This document shows, piece after piece, positions 1-12,523 of a stretch of 64,000 nucleotides of DNA. The stretch is taken from NCBI GenBank assembly GCA_003991915.1, contig RQTK01000679.1, positions 33,423-97,422 of the forward strand, in the 5' to 3' direction. Source of the DNA: Elysia chlorotica (Eukaryota > Mollusca > Gastropoda > Plakobranchidae). Made by a program: the position numbers and the translations under genes. Below the pieces are notes generated by a model. It ran no database searches. It saw only the letters and a program-made list of their open reading frames with translations, and was not told where the DNA came from. Each line of letters begins with the position of its first letter. Position 1 is the first letter of the stretch.

Positions 1-17
1 AGAATAGAGAAAAAAGC

Positions 18-49
<32 letters not shown>

Positions 50-1189
50 TTGGCAATGGATCGAAACTAGTTTAATTTAGTTATAAATACCGAAGTCTAA
101 CAAACATTTAAATAAAACGCAAATCTCCTTATTCTTTTGATAAAAGTTTGAAATATCCATGTGATATTTTCATGTTTTCTATTTTCCTTTCTTGGAAGGA
201 ATGAGCGATAAACTAACAAAATGTTGATCAGTTTAAAAACAAATATGACAAAAACTGGTCATAAGCCTAACCAATAAGAGACTTCCCTTTGGCAAAGTCC
301 ATGACGTCATAGTTATGCAGAGAGACCCAGGAACCTCTCATTGTCAAGCAATAATGTTTTAGATCTTATCTTTTTTTTCAAAATATATCCGCATAAATAT
401 CATGGAAAATTAACATACTTGTATCATACTGAATGGCAGCTTATGATGCATGCTGTATCAGGGGTCCAGAAATTGAAGAAATTGATAATGAAAGCTACAG
501 GCTCTTCAACTCGAGGCTCTTGTAACTCGACAATTGGGCATGGAACGGGGATGCCCCAGATAGAAAAATATTCTGGTTAAACTTCAGCATGTGCTTGAAT
601 TCACTAAACAGTCCCTGAACTGCTGGGAACCCTTAGTATCTAGGTTTTAAAAAAGAAATTCCCATATCGATCTAGATTTAGATGACTGAAAGTCCCAAGT
701 CCTGTAAAGAAACAAATATTCTGATCTTGCGCATATTCTCGATGAAAAAGTTCAGACTTAATACCCGACTATGTCAAACAAAATTAATCGAGACTACAGT
801 TATGGCGGTGCTTTGTGCTTTGCTGAAGCGGAAAAAATGTAAAAAATTATGGTGTTTCAGGTGGTTTTACTGTGAAGACCCAATAATTATGAAGTATGAT
901 GCCATTCGATACACAAGCTCGGAGGTGACGCTGAATTTTCTTAGATCCGATCCGGGGTCGAATCTGGAAGAGATCGCAACAGGTGTCACGAAACCAAAAA
1001 TCTTGTTTTCTTCAGACAACTTGCACCCATGTAAATGTGACCTTCTCCCTATTCTCTCCAGTGGGTTTGCTACTGTTATACTCTCTTAACTTAACTGTCC
1101 TACAGTCTCACATTATCTATTTCTCACACCATTTCTCTTTAGTTTTTCCGATGTAACATTCCCCTAGGAATCATATTTTAATCACTCAC
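1..1189. other. No recognised coding sequence; left-edge part of RNF144 intron 6
   Basis: This stretch follows the donor of the last visible RNF144 exon on the minus strand. I looked for the C-terminal part of the family (the segment after RING2 and the transmembrane anchor) and did not find it, so it probably lies left of the window. A GA microsatellite occupies about 25-49. Open frames of 79 and 135 codons here show no family resemblance. Confidence 0.5.
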
Positions 1190-1334
1190 ATCAAGCGACT
1201 GCAGGCAGTACCAACAGAAGCAATGTTTGCACTGTTTACACAACATCTGTGCACACCCATCATTCCTCTCTATTGGGACATGGCACACGGGACAACGTTT
1301 GATTTTGGCATCTTCATTATTTGCAAAAGGAATA
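1190..1334 (-). CDS. RNF144: RNF144 exon 6 (RING2/Rcat)
   Basis: A strong acceptor (T-rich tract then CAG) precedes 1334 and a GTGAGT donor follows 1190. The first base completes a split codon; 48 codons follow and the exon ends in phase 0. It encodes the RING2 zinc ligands and the catalytic cysteine in NDGCAQM. Confidence 0.93.
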
Positions 1335-4300
1335 CTGAAAAAAAAGTAAGGTCTGCAAATTATAACAACACTAAAGTCTTTTTCATGAAAAAATATAGTC
1401 AATATTTTTTACAGTTCTTCCACACCCTTACAAGTAAGCCCCCCCCCCCGCGCTCTTGAAACAAAATCAACATCAAAAGAATCATGAATAGTTGCAATTG
1501 TCAGCTGAACAAACACATCTTCCTGTACAGTTCTATTGTTCTATCCTTCTCATTTCCGCTATAATGTATAGCAGATATATTTTGCATATAAATTTAAGTT
1601 GCATTTGCTCTATTATGAAATATTAATGGACTCTCAATATTTTTGTATGCACGAAGACAATTTTTGTTCTCCATGCCACTTAGATTTGCATATTGAGCAG
1701 AATTGGAGGCCACACTGCAATGAGAAAATTGATCATGATTAATCATTGTAAATGATCTACTTTGAAAATTCAACAATACTGCAGATTTTGATTAAAATAC
1801 AATCACCAAACATTCAAAAATACACCTTAAAAAGACATCAGCCAAAAAGGTTGAGCTGACATAAAACAAAATTAAATATTTCATCAATTGCTTTAACCAG
1901 TTAAAATGCATTTTTCTTGCTTTGTTGCAGAACCTGTACCTTATGACACACATCTATTTCAAAACTTTAAACCATACTCTGGCACTGTCTTAGAAACAAT
2001 GGTCCCATGAAATTTTGCAAAATTAAGAAAAAAGAAAAAGCTAACTGCAATAAGATACAGTTCATTTTCTGTCAATTTCCAACTTAATGTGAAAGACCTC
2101 GAAAGAATTTTTTTTTCTGCTTTAGCTCCCAAAGAACACAAATTTTTCCATTCTTTTGCAAATATTCAGATTGCATTGAGAGTAAACAGCAATGATGGTA
2201 AGGCATTAGACCCACATATCCAATAGCAAACCAACAGACCAAGCCAGTTAGCTTACACCATGGCGCTTGCTTACAATTGAAAAAGCACAACAGCATCCAA
2301 TACAAGGTAAACTATAACAAGGCCACAGCTTTCATGAAAATGTCAACTTTGAGCCATGATGTACTCACAGTGGGACACTGGACGGCTTTAGCCATGGCTG
2401 CTGCGCCTTCACCTCTGTGTGAGCAGACATGGCACACAGTTTCACAGCCAATCTCTGGGCAGAATGTTCTATTGGGGTCAAGGTCAACCTCTGTAGTTTA
2501 AAAATAATATCAAACAAATCATATAACTGGCAGGTCATATTAATTCTAAAATTGTTAAGATCTTTAAGTAACAAACCTTGGACATTACACCTCAGACTCA
2601 ACGAACTAACTCATTTATTTTCAAGAGGAGAATGCAAGTTTCGTTGAAAGGATGGGCAGCTTAGCGTTGTCAATCCATTGCCTCTACCTACATTTATATG
2701 TACCTAGATGTTGTTGAGCCAATCACAACCCCCACCCCACTATCTGCAACTTCCCCTCTAAGGCCCCTTTCCCAACAGCACACACAATTTTAACCTTAAG
2801 GCACATTTGGCTCTTTCAAGGTCTTTGATCTCATATAATACAAGCCTTATGTCAGCTGTCCCTTTCCCACTCCCATAATCCTCAATTTTCATTCAATAAG
2901 AAGTTTTACACTCGTAATGTACACTTGACTACATTATATCAGTTACCATTTAACTGAAGGCTATTGGGAATACTATTTTTCTGTGACAAAAACTGATTTC
3001 TTGTGTTTTTTTCAGCCAAGTAACTAGAAGCTTTGCCAGCTTGCTGCCTATGGTTTGCTGGATCTGAAGGTGGGTATGAGATATGTTTGTTGCATGAAAG
3101 GGACTTTTTTTTTTAGACAAAGAAGAGAAAAAAAAAAACAGGGATTTGTGGGTATTCTTTGAGTCTAGGTTTGTTGGATTCAAAGTGTACTGTAGAGTAT
3201 TAAAGAATTTTTGCAATTAATTTATACAAAAATAAAATATAAGTGATAATCACTGGAAACCTGACATAACATAATGATAGCAAAATCTTTATCAATTCCT
3301 AAATGAAAGAAGGCATAAGGAGGGGTCAATACATTTTTTATTTTTCTGTATCATAATTTTGCTACCATCACAAAATAATACTGGGACAGGATGTGTTTTT
3401 TTTTGTTGGTCCATTTTCTCCTAGTGCTGTTAAGAGTGAGGTTGTTCAAAATATTTTGTCAACATTTCTTTCAATAAAAATAAAAAAATTTAATTGACCT
3501 ACGCAAAAGGTTAGAACCAGATGGCATCAGAATTTCTGCGATAACTGATATTGCTTTTCCAATCTGTTACATCACGCTCGTTATTATGTTTTCCACTGTA
3601 CATAAAAAAGATAGTGCCTGAACCTCAGAGGTGAAAAAAATTATGTTGCAATTTTTATAGATGTTCCAGGTCTTGACACATGATAAGAACTAAAAAAAGT
3701 TATTAAAAATTAGCATCAATAACTTGCCTCTTTGAAAATGTAACCTTTTAAAACGAAGTAAAGCCTGCTTGTCCACAAGTTTTTCGATCTGAAAATCAAA
3801 ACTCTTATTAGTTGAAACGAAACCAGAAAGCTAACAAAGCCATTCCATGAACATGTTTTCATGACTATGACTATTTTCTGATTATCCAAATTGAAATTTT
3901 TATTATGGGTCTATATATGCATTACTGTTTATGGTTTAATTTGCTCCATTTTCATCATCTTAACCCGCAAACTAATCAGTCTTTAATTATTTTCAATAAG
4001 TTTTCTTTCCTGACGACTCCTGTAGTTGGCACTAATTTTACATTATTTTTAATCTATAACATTCAGGTCTAGCTCTAGTAGTTATATCTAATGTACTGCT
4101 GTAAGAATCACCATTACTTACATCTGTTTCAGCATCACAAGTATCTTTAAACAAAGCTAAGGCTTGATTAGACGTTAGCTGATGTCCCTAAATGCTTGCC
4201 ATAATATCAATCAAAATCTATATTCAGACAAGTCTACAATCTGATCCTAAAAAAACTTGTCAAAAGTACTCTAAACTTTGCCAATTTAACTATGATAGTG

Positions 4301-5947
4301 AAACAGAATGCTTACAACTGTAAAAATAGGTTCGGGGTGAAAGAAACAGTTCTTATAATTATATCTTTGGTCTGACTTAAATCTGAAACAAACTGGATAA
4401 AATGTAGGGTCTACCAATGAACATGACGAGATTCCATATGCAGCTTGAAGAAATTAAAACAGATTACTTGAAAGGATGCACATATGTGAAAGTAAATTTT
4501 CAAAATATAGTCTCAACACTTGTTAACTTCAAAGAAAATTTGTTTTAAACAAATGATGATTTCTTGGCAAATGAAGAACAAATAATCATTACAATTTGAA
4601 TTTATTTTGAGGTGTCAATTATCTTTGTTAAATTTTTTTTGGTTTTAAGAGGTTGCAATACTTGTACCTCTCTGACAGTCAGCTTTGGCTGTTTTCGACA
4701 TTCTGCATCTGGGCAAGTAATGTGCTCCACCATCCCTTCTGCTATCATCACTGCTACATATTGTCGCATACACTGAAAAACAGAAACACAATAGAATTAC
4801 TATTGACTCAATGTTGATCCACTAGACAGCAAGGCATTGTAGTGCTGCAAACAAGCTTGTCACACAAATGGCAATGTCTGTGTGTCATGTTATTGAATAG
4901 ATGAGTAGTCATGCTCCAAAAAGTATCACAATTGAAACACTGCGATACAAACTCAGGGCTGCCAACCCACCAGGTCCAGAAATGGTACTCATTAGACCTG
5001 GAAATCATATTTTGGGACCAAAAATCGTAATTTTGCGTAGCCAGAGGTGCCTACCTCTAGAATCTGAATCTACAGCAGCAAGGCATTGTAGTGCTGCAAA
5101 CAAGCTTGTCACACAAATGGCAATGTCTGTGTGTCATGTTATTGAATAGATGAGTAGTCATGCTCCTTAGCTCATTTATATGGAATTTTTTCTTAAACTG
5201 ATCTAAACACCCTGTGTTTAGAGGTGATCCAACTGGGTATTATCCACTCTTATTGAGTTAGCAGGCTTAACTTGTACATTCTAAAAATAAGTTGTTTAAC
5301 TGACATAATTTATTTGTTTTACCAAATTCAATGGCTATTTTACCCCCCTCCCCCCCCCCTCCCCAAATTGGAGATGAGAGAATTGATGGCATGTAACTCA
5401 AACAAAGATATCAGAAAAAATTGTTGCCACAGACTTTGACGCTCCTTTGCAATGAAACCCAAAAATTAAACAGGACTAAGTTTGCAATATTTTTCTAAAA
5501 GTTTTGACAAAAATTAGCTTCTAATAAGTTCATGAAAATTTAAATAATATTTTTATTCAACACTAGGCACAGTCTTAAACAGAATAAATATTAGCACAAA
5601 AAATTATGTGTTTAATCTTCAATTACATACAGCGTGGCTATAAAAATTATCCTCGAGTAATTATTAGTTAATTATTCATTAAATACATATTCTTGGTCCA
5701 CCTTATCAATTCATTTGAAAAATTTCTTTTGACAATTACCTCTAAGATCGAGCAAATAAATGAAACATGACGTAAGTCTCCGAAGAAAGATAAGAGTTCA
5801 AATACTCACCATCTCGCAAAAGACACACTTGCACTCGGACAGCTGGAAAAGGTCTCGTCTGGGACACTCATCTAGGCAGAGCTTGCACACGACCAGGGGC
5901 TCGATGGTCAGGTCCACAGAGTTCCTGGACACGCAGTAGCTGGCCAT
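1190..5947 (-). CDS. RNF144: RNF144-type RBR E3 ubiquitin ligase, six exons, 3' end off window
   Basis: An RBR (RING1-IBR-RING2) E3 ligase takes ubiquitin from an E2 onto a RING2 cysteine and then passes it to substrate. Reading the minus strand, exons at 5810-5947, 4668-4772, 3728-3788, 2369-2490, 1653-1714 and 1190-1334 join in frame to about 211 residues. RING1 starts at [15 protein letters not shown] (residues 20-34) and runs through CPDAEC. The IBR holds [14 protein letters not shown] and [18 protein letters not shown]2 holds [19 protein letters not shown], with Cys190 as the likely catalytic residue. The IERxxGCAQM motif followed by FCWYC is typical of RNF144A/B. The C-terminal membrane-anchor exon is missing, so the gene continues past the left edge. 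Start chosen: the ATG at 5947, just before the RING1 segment. Oddities: intron 3 uses a GC donor, and the exon 5 donor is weak and would drop the expected last IBR cysteine. RNF144A versus B cannot be decided. Confidence 0.93.
1439..1458. repeat. Poly-C tract followed by GCGCTCTTGA
   Basis: A run of about 11 C is followed by the 10-mer GCGCTCTTGA. The same junction recurs at 57216-57242, so it may be the edge of a dispersed repeat. Confidence 0.5.
1653..1714 (-). CDS. RNF144: RNF144 exon 5 (second half of IBR)
   Basis: The acceptor CAG precedes 1714. The exon encodes [17 protein letters not shown]. The phase required by exon 6 is met only by the weak donor GTGCAT after 1653. Reading on past it would add SC and then reach a stop (TGA) a few codons later. 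The 3' border is therefore uncertain. Confidence 0.75.
2369..2490 (-). CDS. RNF144: RNF144 exon 4 (first half of IBR)
   Basis: 122 bp. The acceptor CTACAG and donor GTGAGT are clear. The first two bases complete the Glu codon left open by exon 3. It encodes [14 protein letters not shown] and ends with VQCPT in phase 0. Confidence 0.9.
3728..3788 (-). CDS. RNF144: RNF144 exon 3, GC-AG intron downstream
   Basis: 61 bp after a TTTTCAG acceptor, encoding 20 residues between RING1 and IBR (IEKLVDKQ...LHFQR) plus one base. The donor is GCAAGT rather than GT. Only this boundary keeps frame with exon 4. Confidence 0.88.
4668..4772 (-). CDS. RNF144: RNF144 exon 2 (RING1 second half)
   Basis: 105 bp, 35 codons, phase 0 at both ends. 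Acceptor TTTTTCAG, donor GTACAAG. It encodes [20 protein letters not shown] and the CPDAEC zinc ligands. Confidence 0.92.
4827..5166. repeat. 91-bp perfect direct repeats (4827-4917 and 5076-5166) flanking 158 bp
   Basis: The two 91-bp copies look identical base for base, at an offset of 249 bp. The 158 bp between them (4918-5075) match nothing I recognise and end near two GAATCT units. They lie in RNF144 intron 1. They may be a long target-site duplication around a short insertion, or a recent tandem duplication. Confidence 0.85.
5810..5947 (-). CDS. RNF144: RNF144 exon 1 (start codon and RING1 first half)
   Basis: 138 bp, 46 codons from the ATG at 5947 to the GTGAGT donor. It encodes [15 protein letters not shown] and CKCVFCEM. 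A possible acceptor AG sits just upstream of the ATG, so a separate 5' UTR exon further right is possible. Confidence 0.92.
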
Positions 5948-7863
5948 CGTGGAGAGCCTTTCACAAACAGAACAAGATATCTCGTAACAAAGACTTCAAT
6001 AATACAAAGTACAACTACAAGCCATAATATAAATTTTAACTGAAAGTTGAAGTTCATTTTCTATGGCTGAAAGATTCCTATACAGGATTTTCCTTGAGAA
6101 CCTAGGATACCTTATCATCGTGACTCAGGCTGACCACTGCAAGTCATTAGAGCGACATTTGATGCTACATTGGCCAGAATGTAGGTAACCAACAAGTTTA
6201 TACCCATTCATAAAATTTGAAATGGATGAATTGAAAAAACAAAAAAACATTAATTATTATACAACATGTCAGATACGAAATTATTCTTCAAAAGATTCAT
6301 GAAAATTTTGTTTTTCTTCTTGAAGTCACTGGTTTAACAGAGCTCAGACCTATATAAACCAACCTATGGAAATACATGTAACTTTCTTTAAAAAAAAAAC
6401 AAAGCAAAAAATCCACTTTCACTACATTTGCAATTACGATTTTCAAACCTTTTATCATGATATATCAAACCAAACCAGTGCACCAGTAATTATGCACCCA
6501 TACCACTGATGCAGAGATTGTCTTTACTAGCTTAGTCAGTTAATGTATCTGTCGACTGTCCATGCGACTGTACATGATATATCTTCATGCTATTATTCAA
6601 ACCTGTACCATGTGACTAAGTATGGTATAGGCCTGCCTTTGAATTAATAATTATTGTAATCTTTACATTCGTAGAGGCGAGAGACAGGGTTGCCTCTTTT
6701 TTTTTGTACTTGCTCAACCTATACATAACGTAGAGTGAAATGATTCTAAGGAAGATAGAAGGATATGAGGGATTGTAAGTAGGTTTTACCACTATAAAAA
6801 ACATCTTAGGTATGCAGACAATACTGACTAAATGCTGACTCTAAACAGAAACTGCAATACATATACATCCTTAAGATATTTACAATAAAGAGTAAAAATG
6901 AGGACTTTGGCTGAATGTGAAGAAGACTGAGTGCATGGTAATATCGAGAAAGTCAGACATCCCTACATGCAATAAATCAAGCAATAGAAAAAGAGTAATG
7001 AATTTTATTGCATTCCTATTTCTGGGCTTCAAAATAACACTGATAGATGCCAAATCCGAGAATCTCTATATCTAAAAACGCATCTACCAATATAAAGTGA
7101 ATATTTACCAAAAGAAACATAAACTTTAGCAGCAAATGTAATAACAGCTCATGTGTAATTTTACCCCGTATGAATAAGAATGCCGGACTTTTACCATAGA
7201 CCAAAAGAAAAAAGTGGAAGCAGCAGAAATGTGTTTCATCTGAAGAATTATGAAAGTGTCATGAACATAAAATTAAAAAAAACAAACGGAGAATACATGC
7301 TACTGTCTTGCAAAACATAAGCTCATTACTAAGAATCATACGGTTAAAAGTCTTTGGGCCTAGAAAAGCTAAAGACATACAATGTAATGTGTTGAAAAAT
7401 AGCAGAAGGAGACGACGTAGAAGGAACACAGACAGCCAACAGTTAAACAACGAGAAAAGAATCCCCCTACCAATGTTTCTCGACTGATAACAACAAAACA
7501 AAACAACGGTCACCGAACCGTATAGTGGATATTTATATAAATATGCATGCCTTTTAAATTACTTTTTAATGTCATTCATAAATTATGACCCACTGAATGT
7601 GCATAGTAATTTAGTATACGCACGTGCCAGTATCTATAGTTGCTTAGTAGAACCGATGAGAGCCGTGAGACATTGGCTGTGTATCCTTACGCATGTGTTC
7701 CTAATCTTAACCTGCTCTGAGCAACATAGTTATGGCCTATCGATTGTGGATGGTATACTTTACGCAATAAATGACACATTTACTCACATATGATCCCTGT
7801 GTGACCAACTGACAAACTTCATGTTTCGCAATCAGCTGCGTAAACAGCTTAAGTTACGACAAA

Positions 7864-7900
7864 ACGCGCGCGCGCGCGCACACACACACACACACATATA
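7864..7900. repeat. Alternating purine-pyrimidine tract, (CG)n then (CA)n then TATA
   Basis: About 37 bp of strict purine-pyrimidine alternation: roughly seven CG steps followed by about nine CA steps. Such tracts are the classic sequence type for left-handed Z-DNA. Confidence 0.85.
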
Positions 7901-10207
7901 ACTTCAAACACAACAATGCCTCTCCATCCTACCTAAAAAAAAAAAAGAACAGGTAGGAAGCAAAAAGTGGAAGAGGCAAAAATGGATGGGGTGCAGAAGA
8001 AAAACAAGAGTTTAAAACCCTCTCAAGATACTAAAATCATTGTATAAATTGCCCATTCCATCACAACACGAACCTACCGATACAAGTATCAGATTGCAAT
8101 GACTGGAGTCACCCTAGACCTCACTGAATGGTAACTCTGTAGCTTCATAAATGTACTCACAGCGTAAACACAATCGAAGGAAGCGAATACTAGATGGCAC
8201 AGGCTCAAGCCTACTCTACTCTCTGCCACAGATATCTAGTAATGATTGTATGGTATGTTGCTTAAAAAAATGTATGTCCAAATCGCAGGCTATTAGATTG
8301 CATTAACTACACCTTGCACACACACATACAAATCTAGCTGGGTGGATAAGTGGTACATTTCCTTGCAGCACGAACTTATCGACACAAGACATTGGAATAA
8401 TCTTTACTATGACTTGCGCCTCCATGCCCATTCACAAACATTACAGTAACAATTGATAAATTTTGGCTCAAATAGTACAAGTATACACAGTCGTTGATGA
8501 AGTTATACTTATAGGCATTAAAATTAACTCCATCCTCACAAATATAAAAGTAGACGGTATGGCGAATAGATAATGTCCTCACTATCTGAACACAATCATC
8601 TACCTAAGTATATGCACATTCTACAAGCCGCCTTCGATGTAAATAGCTTGCAAAATCGTAGCAGTCGGTTACTGCTAGAAAATTAGGTAAAACGTAAATC
8701 AATGGGTAAAAATCATGAATTTCTTGCTAAGATAAGCCTGCACCGCAGGACGAACTTCCTTTGTTGGACATGAACATCTAACACATAAATAACACGTACT
8801 TTGTTAGATGGAAACAATCATTTGTCGCAAAATAACATAGTAATGTTGTTGAACAATCGTTGCTCACAAGGATAATTACTTTTTTCGCGGTTAAAGAAGC
8901 TCAGATCAAACAACCATCTTAGGCGAGTTAAAGACCAGTTTGAGTTTGACCAGTAGTAAAGCATGCCATCAGCGTTTCCCTGGTGACTGTTCACTGACCC
9001 CCCCACAGTCAACCTCCCCCACCGCGCCTCCACCTAACAGCCAAACGCTTACTTTGGTGTTTATTCACTGGGAGGTTTATTGCGAACGAAACGTTAATTA
9101 TTTACTCTCGGCTTTATATAAATAAATTACCATGATTAATTAATCCTTCACTTCCCGTTGTGTTTAGGATTTCAATATTTTTTTGTGTAACAACATATAT
9201 GACTCAGTACATTATGAATATGGTTTAGTTGTAACCCATGGCGGTACAAAAGGGGCATTAGATCTCTTTAAATAAGGCTGATGTTTAGTTATCTGGGAAA
9301 GAACCATAAGAGGCACCAGTGAGATAATCAATCACTCTCAACATAAATTATATGCGAATACCTATCGCATGACCTTTTTGGCAATTAACTTGACAGAGCA
9401 CACACGACGGTTTGTAGCGAATCCAAGTAGCCGGCGAAGTAGATTCAGGGCCTATAAAGCAGATTGGCGGCGCTTCCAGATTGCACTGTAAATCAAGCAT
9501 TATGCCAGCGATCAAGGTTACATTGAAAACATCAATTTGGGAAGACCACCAAGTGTCAACGGTTTTCCTTCGTGCTACCAATCAATTTTGGATAATACAT
9601 GTCACCGATCACTCACTTTCAGTCGACACGGCCACAGAACTGCGGCAAACAAGACCTCCCGGTTGGAGCTAGTCTGGAAACTTTGGGAACCTTAGGCGAA
9701 AAAAGAAACCAGAGAGGAGACAGACAGTTTGACTCTGGCCTGACGCTTTTACCACGCGCGCGAGCATCCGTACAATGACAGTGTCACTGTCAAACAGTCT
9801 GCAGGAGTCTGACTTGTGAGCGCCACTGGTCAATCAATCATCAACTGTCACACACACACACACAGATGAGTCATGAGTCGCGAGGTCGATCGAGTCAGCA
9901 GGCCTGGAGTGCCTTTATATAATAGTACTGCTTGGCCGTCCACAATAGTCATAAACAAACACATAAATCAGAGCCGCCACAGACCATACTGGGTTGAGGA
10001 ACAATAATGGTTAATCAGCTGTCTATCGGTTTGGTAAACATGTGGCTCAGACTCCCACATGAATGGTGATTTCAAGCATTTCAAACTCATCATCCGGCAC
10101 CCGCACGACTCACCGACTCACATGGTGATGTTCTTGTGATATCCATGTATATCATAAGACCAAGACTGGTTGTAGTAATAGGGCAACATTTACACACACT
10201 CAAAAGC

Positions 10208-10278
10208 AAAAAAAAAAAAAAAAAAATAATAAAAAATAAATAAATAAAATAAATAAATGAATAAATAAAAATAAAATG
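10208..10278. repeat. Poly-A with (AAAT)n microsatellite
   Basis: An A run of about 20 is followed by imperfect AAAT/AATA units. This could be the tail of a retroposon, but no body was recognised next to it. Confidence 0.7.
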
Positions 10279-11186
10279 AGCCCATTTGTCATTTTCTCAG
10301 CATGTTCCATCTACCATACTCTCTCACTCTCTCCCTGCATTTATCCTAGTAACTTGAAAACTTGAACCCGTCGTATGTTTATGGGTAGATTATAAAAATA
10401 CACTAGCTGTTCATCGTAAGTTCGTTAAAGACTATGACTGAGTTAATGTCGCCATTCTGCAAGAGGTCCAGTATTTTTCCTTTTTTTTTTTCGTACACCT
10501 ACTTGGATAAATATGTCTGAGGGTGAGAGGCAGATTTGACAAGAGATAAGTAATAGGCAGATACATTTCTTAGCATACTGTTATTGGAAAGATCATAAGC
10601 GTTTTTATCTATCAAGACGCATATGATACTTCATAGTTGCTGGGATTCTACCAGTACATAAAAAATTCATAATTGCTGCTCAGCCATCTAAAGAATCTAC
10701 CATTGCTTTATTAGAAGTAATCATCCTTAATCTGTCGTTCATCAACTTGGATGAGATTTATCAATTTTTATAAAATATCACTGACATTTTTTTTCTAATT
10801 CATTTTATAATTTCATTTTAATACTAATTTAAACAAAGAATACTGTATTCCAGAGCAAAGGAAAAGATAACATAGGTGAATATAAATACCATTAATGTAT
10901 CAACCACCCCTTGATTGCTCTTCAAAGAGAAAAGAAAAGAGATATAAGCCTTTAGGCAGTCAGTATACGCGGAGGTAAAGAGATGAGAAGAGAAAGGAGG
11001 AGAGGAGGATATTACAGGCACCTTTCGTTCGTTATTAACATTTATTTATAGTCATCCTTTAGTTTTACTTTTTTTAAATCTCACTGACAAATCAGCTGAA
11101 AATAACTGCACACAATCAGGAGCCAGTCTCATCTGTCACCTCCGTTCCTTCGCTGTCGGTCAACGCCTTAAAGCGATTTGAAGTCA

Positions 11187-11990
11187 TCAAAGGGGCTCGC
11201 TACTCAGATGCAGGTGATGCCCTAGGCTTGCCTTGAGTCGAGATTCTGCTGCCACGGGTGACTTCTTAGGCTTGACTGGAGAATCTTCGTGGTAGGGCTT
11301 TTCTCCTTGGGGTTTGGCAGTGGTGTTTGCCCTGCCGCTACTATTCGGAGGCACTGTTTGGTCTTTGTCCCAATAATGGTGGCCTTGGCGAAGGTTCGAC
11401 GCTAAATGTTTAGGTCGGGTTCTACGAGTTCGGCCGTCTAGCATGCCGGGCTTTGTACCGCTGAACTGTCCCTTCTTCTGTCCACTTGGGGCATTCTTTC
11501 GAATCTGTCGCATGTGGGTCATGGCAATTCAGACAGCTGGGATCAGCTTTACAGTCTTTCCTAACGTGCCCTCCCTTACCACAGCGGCAACACAGTGTTG
11601 AACAGACTGCTGTGCGCCTACAGTGCGTTTGGCTATGGCCAAAACGATGGCATTGAACAGCGCATCGGTCTCGGTATGAGTGGGGTAACCTTATGAGTTA
11701 AATATCCCACTCTCAGTCTCAACGATGTCGGTGAAGACGTCGAGTCAAAGATCAAGAGGAAGGTGCTGTTCCTGATTTTATCACCCAACGTAATAGCGTT
11801 GGCCGTGGGTGACTCCATCGATTTCCGCCACTATCTCCTCCTCGCTCGTCGTTTCAAGGTCGCTAAGACTTAACCTGTTTAGGCTCCGATGCGCCTTTAC
11901 GATCACAGGGATGTTGACAAAAGTTTCAACCTTGCTGAGACGCTTTGATTGTGTTTCACTAGAGCACTCTCAGGAGTTTCGTGACGCTCT
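11187..11990 (-). pseudogene. Decayed non-LTR retrotransposon ORF1 (gag-like, CCHC zinc knuckles)
   Basis: On the minus strand several frames must be combined to follow one protein. One segment reads VIVKAHRSLNR and TSEEEIVAEI. A second (about 11660-11818) reads ITLGDKIRNSTFLLIF and ends in VTPLIPRPMRC. A third (about 11500-11650) holds zinc-knuckle motifs CHRFGHSQTHC, CCRCGKGGHVRKDC and CLNCHDPHATDSKEC. This order, an RNA-binding-like domain then PxIPxPMRC then zinc knuckles, is typical of ORF1 proteins of jockey/CR1-like LINEs in invertebrates. At least two frameshifts are needed and no ORF2 follows, so it is a relic. The exact clade is not determined. Confidence 0.8.
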
Positions 11991-12290
11991 TGGCCTCAGT
12001 GTTTTTGCTTATAAAAGCACAAAAATGTATAATATGTCATCTTAAAAACTATAATTCATTATGGAATAATATAATAATACTCTATGTCTTTATTATGTAA
12101 TTGTCAAGGCCTAAATACTGGAGCAAAAGACAAAAATCGTTAAAATGTACATAACCGTGCAAAGACGTAAAAAACGCTGAGTTGCTATTTTTATGTCTTT
12201 GGTGATAGTGGCCATCTTGATATTCTACAATTTTGTCAGCTTTTACCATGTAGTCTCAATTTTCACCCCAAATCTCTTTAACAAATTGGG

Positions 12291-12523
12291 GGGCGTGATG
12301 GTCCTAGGCTAGAACATTGGCTTCAAATGTAAAAGGGCCGTGGTTCGAGCCCTGATGATTTAGCTCCCTACCGGTTGGGACGTTGTCAGTTAAATGTGAC
12401 AGGCTGAGACTGAAATAATGGTATCCCCTCCCTGACAGCACATAAAATTGTCAGATGTCGGTCTTGGGACAATATAACCTATATAGTGCTCATTATGGAT
12501 GTTAAACCTACTCAACTCAACTC
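12291..12523 (+). mobile_element. tRNA-derived SINE, copy A (near full length)
   Basis: The head has a box-B-like GGTTCGAGCCC. The body reads GGCTGAGAC, TGGTATCCCC, GCACATAAAATTGTCAGA, GGTCTTGGGAC and CTATATAGTGCT, and ends with GTTAAACCTACTCAACTC. The same ordered blocks recur in several other places in this window on both strands, which defines a dispersed family. Confidence 0.8.

Larger units (their letters stand above)
5948..11160. other. Upstream region of RNF144 without recognised genes
   Basis: No open frame resembles a known protein. The base is AT-rich, with homopolymers and an (AAAT)n stretch near 10208-10278. The patch at about 9400-9900 is richer in CpG (ACGCGCGCGAG around 9754) and could be the RNF144 promoter, but no core element was identified. 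Confidence 0.4.

Noticed and set aside
1..1177. Possible RNF144 last exon
   Set aside because: No reading frame on the minus strand gives the conserved segment after RING2 or a transmembrane helix.
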